The translations under genes and the position numbers were made by a program. The notes under the pieces were generated by a model, which was not told the DNA's origin, did not search any database, and saw only the letters and a program-made list of their open reading frames with translations. This document shows positions 40,843 through 50,679 of a stretch of 64,000 bases of DNA, one piece after another. Every line of letters starts with the position of its first letter. The stretch's first letter is position 1. Source of the stretch: Myxococcota bacterium (lineage in GTDB: Bacteria; Myxococcota_A; UBA9160; SMWR01); NCBI GenBank assembly GCA_022447545.1, contig JAKVBI010000028.1, forward strand, positions 1-64,000, read 5' to 3'.

Positions 40843-42090
40843 TCAGCGATCGAGCTCGAAGGAGACGCCAGCGTGGGCGGGAAGGCGCGAGAGAAGCGCG
40901 TTGCCCATGGCGGATGCAGGTGTCAAACACCCTCCGTTGGAAGTCAGTTCGTCGGTGGCGAGGCACACGGCACTCTCGCCGAGCATCTTGGAAGTGGATC
41001 CGTAGCCAGGATCCCGGTCTCCCCGGACGCGGCCCTTCAGGTTCTGGCTCGGATCCGAGGGGTGATGGCCAAGCAGCGTCAGGTCAAAGAAACCGGTTTC
41101 GCGCTTTTCCAGGCTGGGGCCTTCTCCCGGTTGAGGGAGACGCCCCGCGGCAAACCGTCGAATCGGGCCCACGGCCATGGCGCCCATTCCGATGGCGCTC
41201 CCGAGTCCGGCAGCCGTTGCCTTCGCGAGGCCACCTGGGCCTCGGCCACAAAGCACGGCTTCGTCGTATCTGAAATTCCGACCATACGCATAGTTGAGCA
41301 ATGCGTTGCTACGACGAACCACTTTGGTGTTCACCGCACCCATGACAAAGGGCGCAATCCACTGGTCGAAGTCTCGATCGTAGGAAGGGAGTACGGCCTC
41401 TCTGGAGTCGGGTCCAGTCTGCTGGTCGGTTGGATTGATGGAATAGGGGGCGCCCAGGGTCTTGAAGATGCTCGAGTCCTCTGCGGCTTCGTCCAGCATG
41501 TTGAGCATGCTGGCGACGGTGCCTCCGCTGGCCCCACCGCTAAAACCGTTTACGCGGAGCTGAATGTGAGAGCACGGAACGCCGTGTTTCTTTTTCATTT
41601 CTTCATTCAGAAAGAAGGCTCCGATATCCGAGGGAATGCAATCGAACCCACATGTGAAAACGATCCGCGCGTTGTTCTCAGTAGCTTGTTCGTGATGCGC
41701 ATCGATCATCCGTTTCATCCATTGGACTTCTCCGGTGAGATCACAGTAGTCGGTTCCAGCCCGCACACACGCAGCTACCAGTTTGGATCCGTATTTCGCA
41801 TAGGGGCCGACGGTGGTGCACACCACGTCGGTTTGGCTGGCTAGGTCCTGCAGAAAGGCTTCGTCGTCGCCATCCCCCACCACGATGGGAAGAGCCTCAG
41901 CTTCAACACCCGTGGTTTCGCTGATCTCTTTTCGGACCTTTTCGAGCTTTGCCAGGTTGCGTCCACCCAGGGCCCAGCTGAATCGATCATTGACGCCATA
42001 ACGCCCGAGGATGTATTCGGCAGTGAGTTTTCCAGTGAAACCCGATGCCCCCCAGACGACGATGGAATGCTCGCGATTTCCTTGACTCAT
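40843..42090 (-). CDS. Saccharopine dehydrogenase-like / trans-acting enoyl reductase family
   Basis: This 415-residue protein starts with a Rossmann motif SIVVWGASGFTGKLTAEYI, followed by WALGGRNLAKLEKV, VCTTVGPYAKYGSKLVAACV and GTDYCDLTGEVQWM. The middle reads FTCGFDCIPSDIGAFFL and FSGGASGGTVASML. This is the saccharopine-dehydrogenase-like family typified by mycobacterial trans-acting enoyl reductases, which reduce polyketide or lipid intermediates with NADPH. The length is normal (about 410). It lies alone, next to degraded genes. The substrate is unknown. Confidence 0.88.
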   Translation of the reverse strand: MSQGNREHSIVVWGASGFTGKLTAEYILGRYGVNDRFSWALGGRNLAKLEKVRKEISETTGVEAEALPIVVGDGDDEAFLQDLASQTDVVCTTVGPYAKYGSKLVAACVRAGTDYCDLTGEVQWMKRMIDAHHEQATENNARIVFTCGFDCIPSDIGAFFLNEEMKKKHGVPCSHIQLRVNGFSGGASGGTVASMLNMLDEAAEDSSIFKTLGAPYSINPTDQQTGPDSREAVLPSYDRDFDQWIAPFVMGAVNTKVVRRSNALLNYAYGRNFRYDEAVLCGRGPGGLAKATAAGLGSAIGMGAMAVGPIRRFAAGRLPQPGEGPSLEKRETGFFDLTLLGHHPSDPSQNLKGRVRGDRDPGYGSTSKMLGESAVCLATDELTSNGGCLTPASAMGNALLSRLPAHAGVSFELDR

Positions 42091-42324
42091 GGGAACCTCT
42101 TTTCGTGGAGGGGAACGTTCGGTCCAGACGCAACGATACCATTGGACGGTTGGAAGGCTCAGGCTCCCGGTCTCAGGAACCGCGAGAGAGGTCGGCGGTG
42201 CTGCGCGTATTTTCGGGGCTGATTTCAGGGCTCAGGATCAGAGGCTCTAGCCGGCCACTTCGCAGCGCTCAGGGCAATGACTTGGCAGGGCTCCCCTTGC
42301 GTCTCAGACAGCGCGGCCGAGGTC

Positions 42325-43740
42325 CTAATGGCTCGACGTCGTCGTTTTTCTGTCCACTCGTGGTGCAGCGATGACCAGGAGGGTTACGAGGATGATGAGG
42401 GCACGGGGGCCCAACGCCGGAACCGCGGGGGTGGGCGTAATCAGTGCATCGAGGAGCTGGTCTTCGAGGTCACTGGACATCTCCCAGATCATGACCCCGC
42501 CCAGCCCGTTCGTGAGGATGTATTGCTTCTTCAGCACGAGAGAGGCGGGGTCGTCGTAGCTGAGGAACAGACCATTCGAGGGCTTGTGTAGCCAGGGGAC
42601 TCCCGAATCGGAATCGCGATAGACATCAATGCCGGGCTGGTTCAGATAGTTTTCCGCGATATCGGAGTAGTCGAACATGCCGGTGGCACCGGTGGTGGCG
42701 TCGTCCCAGGTACCCATCGGGGTTCCGGTGAAGCTTTGAAAGAGCCCCCCGTTTACGTTGGCGACGCCCTGCACTCCGCGACCATAGAAGGGTACGCCCA
42801 TTACGAGCTTGTCGGATGGCACGCCTCTCGCGAGGTAGTTCTGAATCGCCGCGTCGGCGTTGGCCCCGGGGACGCTCGTTGGATCATCAGGCGACGGGAA
42901 GAGCGGTGCGTTGAAGTTCGAGACAGAACTCCAGGATCCATTGAAGTCGTAGGTCATGACATTGATGAAGTCGAGGAGGGGATGGATTTGTTCGACCTCG
43001 ATCTTCGCGATCTTGTCGGCCCCACCGGGTGCGGCGATCGTCAGCAGATACTGGCGACCGTTCGCAGTCCCCCGCGCGTCGAGTTCACTCCGCAATGCTT
43101 GCAACAAGAGTGTGAAATTCTCGGTGTCCTCCGGGCGAGAGGTGTTCGAGGACAGGCCGCCTCCTCCGGGATATTCCCAGTCGATATCGATGCCGTCGAA
43201 GCCGTAGGTCTCCATGAAGTCGGCGCAGCTCGTCGCGAACTGTGCGCGCGATGTCGGCGTGAGTGCTGCGTCGGAGAAGTTTCCCGACCAGGTCCAGCCC
43301 CCCACGGAAATCAGGGTCTGGAGGCCGGGGTGTTGCTCCTGCAACAGGTCGAGCTGGCGAAAGTTTCCAAAGTATGGGGCGTCGGATCCTGGACCCGACC
43401 ACGGGTCTCCGGGCAGGTGCCGCTCGACGTCGGCCCATGGATCACCGAGCACGCATTGTCCTCCGACCAGGTTGGCGAACGCATAGTTGATGTGGGTCAG
43501 CTTGTCGCCCGGGAGGTCGGCGATCTCGAAGCTCCGACCGTAGATCCCCCAGGCTGGGTAGTACCCGATGACGCGCGAGATCGCCTCCGCTGTGGCTGCA
43601 ACGGAAGGGCTCGGAAGTCCACCGAATGCCAGGAGACCGATGAGTAGGAGGCTCGTCCTCGTCCAGCCCGCATCGGTCTTCGCGTCGAGGGATGACGAGG
43701 CCTCCCGTGTGTTTTTCGTCGAGTCGCGTATTCTCTCCAT
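42325..43740 (-). CDS. Secreted GH18 chitinase
   Basis: The ATG at 43740 has AGAAGAGGA just before it; the frame is open to 43782. The product has an N-terminal signal ([19 protein letters not shown]) and a GH18 barrel: [38 protein letters not shown], the catalytic [11 protein letters not shown] with its DxxDxDxE residues, [12 protein letters not shown] and [12 protein letters not shown]18 enzymes cleave chitin with retention by substrate assistance. The C-terminus [29 protein letters not shown] has a Pro-rich start, a hydrophobic segment and basic residues, like sorting tails of the IPTL/PEP-CTERM kind. This suggests surface retention; the tail class is inferred. Confidence 0.92.
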   Translation of the reverse strand: MERIRDSTKNTREASSSLDAKTDAGWTRTSLLLIGLLAFGGLPSPSVAATAEAISRVIGYYPAWGIYGRSFEIADLPGDKLTHINYAFANLVGGQCVLGDPWADVERHLPGDPWSGPGSDAPYFGNFRQLDLLQEQHPGLQTLISVGGWTWSGNFSDAALTPTSRAQFATSCADFMETYGFDGIDIDWEYPGGGGLSSNTSRPEDTENFTLLLQALRSELDARGTANGRQYLLTIAAPGGADKIAKIEVEQIHPLLDFINVMTYDFNGSWSSVSNFNAPLFPSPDDPTSVPGANADAAIQNYLARGVPSDKLVMGVPFYGRGVQGVANVNGGLFQSFTGTPMGTWDDATTGATGMFDYSDIAENYLNQPGIDVYRDSDSGVPWLHKPSNGLFLSYDDPASLVLKKQYILTNGLGGVMIWEMSSDLEDQLLDALITPTPAVPALGPRALIILVTLLVIAAPRVDRKTTTSSH

Positions 43741-43774
43741 TCCTCTTCTACAACCGCTGTTCAGGATTCTCAGC

Positions 43775-43957
43775 ATGGCCAAGCACAGACCGATCCAGCA
43801 ACCACGGCACGTCCACGGTCCCGATTGTGACCATAGCCATGATCCTTCGGTGAGTCGGACCCCCTATGTGCGCGACCAGCCCAAAACCGGGCGCAACGAT
43901 CCATGTCACTGTGGCAGCGGCAAGAAGTTCAAGAAGTGCCACGGAGCCAATGGGTAG
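43775..43957 (+). CDS. SEC-C motif mini-protein
   Basis: The ATG at 43775 gives a 60-residue protein that ends in [20 protein letters not shown], the SEC-C zinc motif found at the C-terminus of SecA and in many small proteins. Its N-terminal half is His-rich ([12 protein letters not shown]), giving further potential metal ligands. It is divergent from, and nearly abuts, the chitinase gene (35 bp between start codons), so they share a promoter region. Function is unknown; zinc binding is expected. Confidence 0.82.
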   Translation: MAKHRPIQQPRHVHGPDCDHSHDPSVSRTPYVRDQPKTGRNDPCHCGSGKKFKKCHGANG

Positions 43958-44046
43958 TGGGCACGTGATTCCATCGGAGTCGTCGAGCGCCTGGCTCCGA
44001 AGTCGGGGATCCGTACAATCGCTGATCCTGAAATAGGGGTTTTGCT

Positions 44047-44616
44047 CTAGGAGGTCCGCTTCGCGTCGATCACGGAACTCAGTCGCTCGAGGAAAACCAC
44101 GTCCTCATTCCCGTGCCGACCCAGGGTGTGGCCAGTACCAAAGGCAAACGGTCCATCGGCGACGGGATCGATTCGGCTCCATTCGAACACACAAACCCGG
44201 TTCGCGATACGCCACATACCCTCACGTCGTTGGAAGTCATCCACGTAACGAAGGCCAACGATGAAGTCGCGGAGAGGCTTCTTGGCATTGGCGCGGAGCC
44301 GGTGGTTGGCAATGGCGTAGGCTTCGCTTCGCGCATGATTGGCTCGCAGGTCGACCTCGACGAGGATGTTTCCAAGGAAATGCATGGTTCGTTCGAAGCG
44401 CGCCAAGTTGGTTTTTACGTGTTCGATGAATCCATCCACGCCACCCAGGTAATCTCCGTGATCGTCCATCGCGTTCGGGTGGTAGCAGTCTCGGACCAGG
44501 TCATAGTCTCTGCGGTCGATCCCTCGGCAGTACCGGTAGAGGGTCCGCCGAATCGCATTTTCTGCGACATCCATCGCCAACTGTTCTTCGTCGATTTGGA
44601 ATGCTTGGGTCGGCAT
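44047..44616 (-). CDS. NTF2/SnoaL-like protein
   Basis: I use the ATG at 44616 because GAGG lies 5 nt upstream and the family similarity starts there; the frame itself is open to 44868. The 189-residue protein has the SnoaL-like pattern: an N-terminal helix AIRRTLYRYCRGIDRRDYDL, then CYHPNAMDDHGDYLGGVDGF, FLGNILVEVDLRANHARSEA and WRIANRVCVFEWS. The family covers ketosteroid-isomerase-like and ring-hydroxylating accessory folds with a small-molecule pocket. The His/Asp near DDHGDY is the usual active-site area. Substrate unknown. Confidence 0.83.
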   Translation of the reverse strand: MPTQAFQIDEEQLAMDVAENAIRRTLYRYCRGIDRRDYDLVRDCYHPNAMDDHGDYLGGVDGFIEHVKTNLARFERTMHFLGNILVEVDLRANHARSEAYAIANHRLRANAKKPLRDFIVGLRYVDDFQRREGMWRIANRVCVFEWSRIDPVADGPFAFGTGHTLGRHGNEDVVFLERLSSVIDAKRTS

Positions 44617-44996
44617 CGGGTCCTCGCTGATTGCCGGGGGAAAGCTCAAAGGCTCAACTCCAAGCGAGAATAGTGGCTTTGGGGTTGCTGGACTGCTGAG
44701 AGATCCATGCCGTCCAGTGGCTCTTTGAGGGCTCGTCCTTGCACGGTCCCGCGGTCGACTGCCGAACGTCGAAGGGCATGCAATCGGTCGGGGTTGCCCG
44801 GCAAACGTAAATTCCTGTCGATGGGAACTTCTCCCAACAAACCCAATCAGTTGTCTCACGACTTGCATATCGGAATCTCAGTGGAGCGAGAAGCTCCGAG
44901 AGATTCGACCTCCATCTGCAGGGGATTCCCCACCTCTTTCCGCTAGGGTGATCACAGGAATCCAAAATTCAGAGTTTTTGTGGAGTGTTCCCACCC
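44617..44996. other. Divergent intergenic region
   Basis: These 380 bp separate the divergent NTF2-like and CxxCH-protein genes. A small hairpin-forming stretch (ggagc-gagaa-gctcc, near 44884) is present. Otherwise I see nothing. Confidence 0.4.
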
Positions 44997-46889
44997 ATGT
45001 CCCACCGTCTTTTCCTGCCGATTGCTTTCGTTTTCGGGGTTTCTCTGTTCGGGGCGATGTCCGTGCGCTCTGACGATTCTGTTCTGTGCGCCAGGCAGGA
45101 CAGGCTGGCGGAGAATTGGACCCGACCGGGTTCTAAAGTTCGGGTTCGTTCGGAATGCCGCCAGCGTGAACTCGAGGTAGGGAAGGAACTTGCCCTCTGC
45201 GCGCGTTCCGAGGCACGTGATGATTCGAAACCCCGAGATGGTGCGAGGGTCATTCTACGATCGACCTGTCGGCCGCGTTCTGAGATCGAAGTCACGACTG
45301 TGGACGCAACTGATGAGCCCGAAATTCTATTCGTTCAGAATGCGCCCACCAGCACCTTCAGCAATGGCCAATTGACGCTCCATGACCAGATCGACACGGT
45401 CTACTTTGGAGATCGTCCCAGCAAATTGTCGGGAACGCTGAAGACGAGCCAGTTCCTCGGAAACTGGGATACGGGTTCGGGTGGGTTCAGTGACGTCAAT
45501 CCCAACGCAGACCTCGTCTGCACGTCTCCGGACGACGGACGTGTCTACAACGCTGTCGTCACGTTGTTGAATCCGTTGTCGTATGAAAATGGCGATCTGA
45601 CTTACGAAATTGAAAGACTGTCTGGAACGATTCCCTCCGACTGTGAGTCGAGTTCGCTCTTCATTGACGGGGGCATTCTTCGAGCTCTCTTCGAAACATG
45701 CTCCTATGAACTTCTGAACAGCCTTTCCGATCTTTCGGGTGGAAATCGAGCGGCCCGTTCGTTTGCAATTTCAACATTTGAAAATGAGTTTCGGCAATTG
45801 GAATCTGCCCAGGAAGACCTCGAACAAACTCTCGAGGCGTTGGTTCTTGGAAACGAATTGGGAGCTAAGCCTTATCTTCCCGTCGTTGCGGCTCCACCGA
45901 AGCCGGCCGAGTATCCCACTGGGGTCGAACTGCATCCGGAGATTCCCGAGGTCCGCTATTCGGCAGCCTGTTTGGACGATGACAGTTCGACACCCTGTGA
46001 GTCGGATCACTCCTTGGAACTCGCGATGGAACGCAAGTACTGGGCGATTCTCGTCAATACAGACATTGATCAGATGAAGGATTGGACTCAGGAATCCGCG
46101 AAGTACGCCAAGGCAAGTTCCACCGCCTACTCGGCGCGGATTCACAAGCTGTTGGCCTTCGGAAATATCATGATCTATCAATCGTATGAGCCGTGTAATC
46201 CCTTCGGCCTTCCCTACATTGTCGACGCCGTTGAAGGCATCATCACGTCTTTGGAAGAGAATGCGAGCAACCCCAACGCGATTACTTTTGGGCTCTACAT
46301 TCTTTCGTTCGTAGAATTTCTTCTGGAGGGTTGGCTGCCCGGCTCCGATTTTGATGGCGAAGCGACGTTGCAGAGAATGAGGCAACTCGCACTTCTCTAC
46401 GGACCGCCCTCGAGTGTGTACAACAAGGGTTGGGGGTCCGAGATGCGATTTGTCGGACTTGCGGGAAACATCAGCTTGCTCGATTCGCCGAGTAATCCCA
46501 TTCAGACTGGAATCGATGGCTTCGACGACGGGAACAACTGGAGTGCGCTACGGGTCACTTCGCTAGCGCCGTTCAAGCAGGTGGGAACTCAAATCACTCT
46601 GGCTGAGGGCTACACGGCGTTGAATCAGGCAGAAGAAGCCGATGCTCGTTTCGCAAGCCTTTCGACCTGGCTCCAGGGGAAAAACGCGCCTGCGGGTTTT
46701 GTACGCGAAATCGACGCGGTACGTGCCCAGCTGCTCGGTGCAGACGGTCTCATCGAAACCTGGAAGACCCCAAGAGATCTCTTCGGCTCGCAAATCCGCC
46801 AGCCGTTCGGTCCCGCCGAACAGAGTACGGCTTGTCGGATGTGTCATCTCGGCGTAACCGTCCCCGACAACTACTACAGCTGGCGCTGA
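44997..46889 (+). CDS. Secreted protein with C-terminal CxxCH heme-binding motif
   Basis: The ATG at 44997 (MSHRLFLPIAFVFGVSLFG) has GGAG 11 nt upstream; a GTG four codons earlier is less likely. The 630-residue protein has a signal peptide and then two short cysteine-flanked repeats (LCARQDRLAENW..VRVRSECRQREL and LCARSEARDDSK..VILRSTCRPRSE). A beta-rich part with LVCTSPDDGRVYNAVVTLLN and a long helical domain follow. CRMCHLG at residues 613-617 is a single c-type heme site just before the C-terminus. I do not recognise the family. It precedes the TolC-like gene on the same strand with a gap of about 110-130 bp. Confidence 0.75.
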   Translation: MSHRLFLPIAFVFGVSLFGAMSVRSDDSVLCARQDRLAENWTRPGSKVRVRSECRQRELEVGKELALCARSEARDDSKPRDGARVILRSTCRPRSEIEVTTVDATDEPEILFVQNAPTSTFSNGQLTLHDQIDTVYFGDRPSKLSGTLKTSQFLGNWDTGSGGFSDVNPNADLVCTSPDDGRVYNAVVTLLNPLSYENGDLTYEIERLSGTIPSDCESSSLFIDGGILRALFETCSYELLNSLSDLSGGNRAARSFAISTFENEFRQLESAQEDLEQTLEALVLGNELGAKPYLPVVAAPPKPAEYPTGVELHPEIPEVRYSAACLDDDSSTPCESDHSLELAMERKYWAILVNTDIDQMKDWTQESAKYAKASSTAYSARIHKLLAFGNIMIYQSYEPCNPFGLPYIVDAVEGIITSLEENASNPNAITFGLYILSFVEFLLEGWLPGSDFDGEATLQRMRQLALLYGPPSSVYNKGWGSEMRFVGLAGNISLLDSPSNPIQTGIDGFDDGNNWSALRVTSLAPFKQVGTQITLAEGYTALNQAEEADARFASLSTWLQGKNAPAGFVREIDAVRAQLLGADGLIETWKTPRDLFGSQIRQPFGPAEQSTACRMCHLGVTVPDNYYSWR

Positions 46890-47016
46890 ATTGCGCTCGG
46901 TACTCCTGCCTTGACGATGGAGTGAGGGGTCTCCATCCGGCCACTGAACTCTCTGTTAAGATCCGTGACTTCCATAGTGTTTCGAGTATTGAATCGATTT
47001 GGGGATCAAGGCGGTG

Positions 47017-48417
47017 GTGCAGCTTCGAACTCTTGCATGCATTTCCTTCACTCTGGCCTTCGGAGTCATCGTGGTGGGGTGCATTTCGGCCAACCCTGCG
47101 CCCGATATCGCCCAGACCGCGGCTTTGGCGGACGACCGGAAGGGCATTGGAGGTTCCCTCGAAGATCTCTGGTCGAAGCCGTGGCGGGAGCAAACCGGTA
47201 CGTGGAACGGCACTTCGGCGCTCGGGGTCGATGTCGCAGTTCAACAGGCACTGAGTAACGACCCCGCACTGCGGCGCAACCTGGCGGAGGTGGCTGCGGC
47301 CCGCGCGAACCTCTCGCAGGCTTCACTTCCGCCGAATCCAGTCGTTCAGATGGCTTTTGGCGCGGCGATCGATGGGATGGCTGGTGCGCCTCTCTTCGTC
47401 CAGATGATCCAGCAACTCACCTGGCTCTGGACCCTGAGTGATCGCATGGACGAAGGGGACGCACTGCTGGAGGCTGCGATTTTCGAGGCGGCACATCGAG
47501 TGGTGACGACGGCGGCTCGTGTTCGCATCGCCTTTTCTCGAACGATGTGCATGGAGCGCCTCATCGAGTTGAATGCTGCCTACGTCAAGACCTCAGCGCT
47601 GACGCAACAGAAGATCGAACGGTTGGAGCGTCAGGGCGGGGTGTCTTCGGTGGATCTCGAACGAGCTCGAATGGATGCCAGTCGTGCCAGAGCAGATCAC
47701 GCGAACGCGATCCGGATGTATCGATCTCAGCAACTCGAACTACTCCGGTTGATGGGTCGGCCAGAGTTGGGAACGGACTGGTCGATGTCTGGAAATTTGG
47801 CAGCCACTCTTGGATTCCCGCCTCCGGATGAGGGGGAAGTGGAGTTAAGGGCAAAGACGGTTCGTTTGGACCTTGCCGCGGCGGGAAAAGCATCCACGGC
47901 CGCCGAGGCGCGTTCTCGCCTGGCCGGCTGGGCGCGATTTCCCGAGGTGACTCTGTCCACCGGATACAAACAAAACTTTGGAGGGCGAGAGGCCTGGATG
48001 ATGGGTGGCGCGGTCTCGATTCCGGTGCTGGATGATGGATCGGCGAAGATCGCGCGAGCTGACGCCCAACAGAACTGGGCGAACCTTTCGATGGATGTAC
48101 TTCGCCAGGAGGCCGTTACCGAGGCGCGTACAGCTTTGAATGAATGGCTTCGCGGCCGCGAGCAGTTGCGCATGTACCGCGAAGACCTCGTGCCCCCTGC
48201 CAAGAAAGTGGTGCAATCTCTTCTCGCTCGGAAGGAGACGGGGGAAGCCTTCGTCAACGATTTGTTGATGTCTCAGCGGCGCATGATTTCGCTCGAGCGC
48301 ATGATGGTCAAACAAATGCTCACTGGCGCGATTGCGTGGATCAAGCTCGAAACCGCGGTGGGCGGGTCGCTGCAGCTCCCCCTCGAGGCGCCCGAGGTCG
48401 TTACCCGGCACCGGTAG
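47017..48417 (+). CDS. TolC-family outer-membrane efflux lipoprotein
   Basis: The likely start is GTG at 47017 (AAGG 5 nt upstream); a TTG at 46999 is an alternative. The signal segment ends in the lipobox VVGC. The mature part has the long helices and duplicated fold of TolC/OprM proteins: VAVQQALSNDPALRRNLAEVAAA, SLPPNPVVQM, then later GKASTAAEARSRLAGWARFPEVTLSTGYK and VSIPVLDDGSAKIARADAQ. Such proteins form the outer-membrane channel of tripartite efflux pumps. No periplasmic adaptor or inner-membrane pump gene lies beside it, which is unusual. Confidence 0.87.
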   Translation: MQLRTLACISFTLAFGVIVVGCISANPAPDIAQTAALADDRKGIGGSLEDLWSKPWREQTGTWNGTSALGVDVAVQQALSNDPALRRNLAEVAAARANLSQASLPPNPVVQMAFGAAIDGMAGAPLFVQMIQQLTWLWTLSDRMDEGDALLEAAIFEAAHRVVTTAARVRIAFSRTMCMERLIELNAAYVKTSALTQQKIERLERQGGVSSVDLERARMDASRARADHANAIRMYRSQQLELLRLMGRPELGTDWSMSGNLAATLGFPPPDEGEVELRAKTVRLDLAAAGKASTAAEARSRLAGWARFPEVTLSTGYKQNFGGREAWMMGGAVSIPVLDDGSAKIARADAQQNWANLSMDVLRQEAVTEARTALNEWLRGREQLRMYREDLVPPAKKVVQSLLARKETGEAFVNDLLMSQRRMISLERMMVKQMLTGAIAWIKLETAVGGSLQLPLEAPEVVTRHR

Positions 48418-48822
48418 TCGTAGCTGCGGGCAAGTAAGGGCTGGATCGATCACACCGCTTCGAACCCCTCAGGAAATGATCATTTGCCTTGGGTGTTCTC
48501 TCTCCGGTCGCCCAACTGCGAGACTCAGGGCCTTGCCATCGATTTCGAGGCAAAATTTCGAGCGAGAAGGCGTCTCATGGCGCCGCCTCAAAGGCTGCGG
48601 GTGGCGGCCGGCAGGAAGAATGTCCGTAGACGAGCAGGCCGAGGTTGAAGGGTCGGTCGTACCGAGGACATCTATCCAGGGCGTCAGGACGCTGCACACC
48701 ACGATCGCCAGCGTCATCAGAGTTTTTCAACTCGTTTTATGGTGCCGCTGCGTGCTGGACTGCCCTGTGTTTTGAAACGATTCCCTCGTGTCCTGCGCAC
48801 AGGGGACACTCGGGAGCCCGGC
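48418..48822. other. Intergenic, no convincing gene
   Basis: These 405 bp lie between convergent genes. A minus-strand frame of 82 codons (48469-48717) starts with a signal-like TLAIVVCSVLTPWI, but the rest (PLRRRHETPSRS) shows no conserved pattern. I treat it as non-coding or a decayed secreted protein. Confidence 0.4.
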
Positions 48823-49716
48823 TCATTCAAGCTTCGAGAGAATCGGTACCGTGGGGACCACCAGTGTATCCCCGAGTTGCTTGTCACCCATGATGCCCTG
48901 ATAGAAGCGACTCCCGACCAGATCAGCGAAATAGCTCACGCCGGGATAGTAGACCAGGATGGCTTGTTCGAAACGCGCGTTTCCGTCGAGGGCAACGGCT
49001 TGCCCGACGTGCATCGGGCCGTGAGCGAGCGCTGCCATGCGGGTCAGCATCTTGAGGTCATAGGAGCTGTTGGCGGTTCGCTGCTCCTCATTTCCGGGGA
49101 GCGCCAAATTGAAGATCAAGATCGCATCATCGTTCACTGAACGAAGCTTGAGAAGATTTCCGATTCGGCTCTCGAGCAGACGAGCCTGCTGGGGATCATT
49201 GGGAGCCGGTATGGGGGCCAGGTCTTCGACCTTCCAATTGCCCCGGGCGATGTCGAAGATCCGCACAGCCAGCAGAAGTTGCGGAATCAGTGCATTGACC
49301 AGCGGGTTACGGCGCATGCCGTAGGAGTAGGTTTGGGAGAAGGCGGCCAGAGCCTCTCGATGGCCGGCGCTCTTGGCCTGGGCGTCATAGCTTTCCCGTG
49401 ACGGGTATCGGATGAAGATTACGGCATCCCATGTCTGGGGGCCGAGTTGGCTCGACGCGAGCGTGAACGCGGCTTGTCCGGCGTACACCACGTGTGCGCT
49501 ACCGGTGTTCTCGATTTCACGGCGCAGCCTTGATAATTCCGTGATCAGATCGGACCCTTCTCCAATCTCGAGATAGGTGATGACGTGGAAGTTGGACGGG
49601 GAATGCAGAATTGGTTGACGATCTTCCACGGCGTTTCGTCGCGCGTGGAGGTACCGAAGGTGTTGCCAAAGCATGACAAAAAGAACCAAGGCCAATACGG
49701 CCGCAATGATTCTCAT
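48823..49716 (-). CDS. Membrane-anchored protein with two DUF1330-like alpha/beta-barrel units
   Basis: This 297-residue protein has an N-terminal membrane anchor (IIAAVLALVLFVMLWQHLRY) and two similar soluble halves. The first has FHVITYLEIGEGS then AVIFIRYPSRESYDAQAKSA; the second has AILIFNLALPGNEE then AILVYYPGVSYFADLVGS. The pattern of a strand, a helix and 'YPS..SY.....' near the end is that of dimeric ferredoxin-like DUF1330/NIPSNAP-type domains. AAGGAG lies directly against the ATG, which is unusually close. The partner protein at 17932-18585 has a comparable plan. Function unknown. Confidence 0.72.
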   Translation of the reverse strand: MRIIAAVLALVLFVMLWQHLRYLHARRNAVEDRQPILHSPSNFHVITYLEIGEGSDLITELSRLRREIENTGSAHVVYAGQAAFTLASSQLGPQTWDAVIFIRYPSRESYDAQAKSAGHREALAAFSQTYSYGMRRNPLVNALIPQLLLAVRIFDIARGNWKVEDLAPIPAPNDPQQARLLESRIGNLLKLRSVNDDAILIFNLALPGNEEQRTANSSYDLKMLTRMAALAHGPMHVGQAVALDGNARFEQAILVYYPGVSYFADLVGSRFYQGIMGDKQLGDTLVVPTVPILSKLE

Positions 49717-49962
49717 CTCCTTAGATCTCCCATCAAATCCGTCCTGGATTTCAAGATACGGAAAAGTTCGAACATTGGATCACAATTTGTGTATCTCTCG
49801 ATCACTGACAACGCTACCTGGTAGGGGTTTTATGAGTGGGTGACGCAATCCACCCATAGGTCCAACGCCTCTGGCCTGACGCTGTCATTTCTGAAGTGGC
49901 CGACTCCAACGTTGAACCATGCGATCTTGGTCGTTTCGCCATAAGCGATGTGGGGGGGGTAA

Positions 49963-50271
49963 GGTGGCGATTTTCTCGCCATGGCGTTCTTGCGAACGCT
50001 TGGCGATATGGGGGACGCGCCATTTGGGGGTGTACTGTCACCGGGTACTTGGCAGAGTGTCATTGAGGGAGCCTCCACTCTCTCCGCATGGTGTCTCACT
50101 GTCGCCATGGCCTCGATAGGCCTGGGCACCCAGATTTCCCGCCTCCGTGCCCTGGGAATTCGACCGCTAGCGGCGGGGCTGGTAGCTGCCCTCGTGGTAG
50201 GCATTCTGAGCGTTGGACTGATCCTGGCCTTCGGTAATGCTCTGGAGTCCCTGGCGCTTTCGGTCGGTTGA
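49963..50271 (+). pseudogene. C-terminal remnant of a YeiH/UPF0324-like exporter
   Basis: The frame reads MAFLRTLGDMGDAPFGG, then WCLTVAMASIGLGTQISRLRALGIRPLAAG and VVGILSVGLILAF before a stop. These are the last membrane helices of YeiH-type putative sulfate exporters, which are normally about 330-480 residues. In the frame, a stop lies 18 nt before the first ATG, and a piece of the preceding conserved text (IFSPW) appears in another frame. So this is a decayed 3' end with the N-terminal helices lost. Confidence 0.65.
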
Positions 50272-50679
50272 TTCCATTCTTTTCAATCCATGCCGCGGCA
50301 GCTGTTTCTTGCAAATCGGCACGTCGTAGATTCATCAGTCGCCCAAATTCAAAAATCAATATACAATCAAAATTGAAATCTAAGATGTGTAGTATGTTGG
50401 CGAGAGGCTCTCAAGAACTGCGTTCGGACAGTGGTTTCTGTTGGAATCGGGGAGGTAGACGTCGTTGTCCGGGATCTGGGGATGCGGACGACTGAGCGGG
50501 TGAGCGTTGTGAGCGATGGTCACGAGGGGCTCGCGCAGTGTCGACCCGAAGCCCAGTCGGAGTGCGGACATGGGGCCTGCTCTCCCGTTTTGTTCATAGA
50601 GAGCCGATGGCGTCGCCAGGAAAAGGCTGGGCCCCCGATCCTTTGAAGAGATACTGAAGCTGGAAAGGTGGCGAGGAAG
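50272..50679. other. Intergenic upstream of PhyH gene, with an AT-rich patch
   Basis: These 408 bp contain an AT-rich island at about 50344-50400 (caaaaatcaatatacaatca) that stands out from the GC-rich surroundings. It could hold the promoter for the PhyH and P450 genes, but I cannot assign boxes. No gene seen. Confidence 0.4.

Noticed and set aside
48469-48717. 82-codon minus-strand frame with a signal-like start
   Set aside because: Only the first 15 residues look protein-like; the remainder is Arg/Pro/Ser-rich without a pattern, and no ribosome site is clear.
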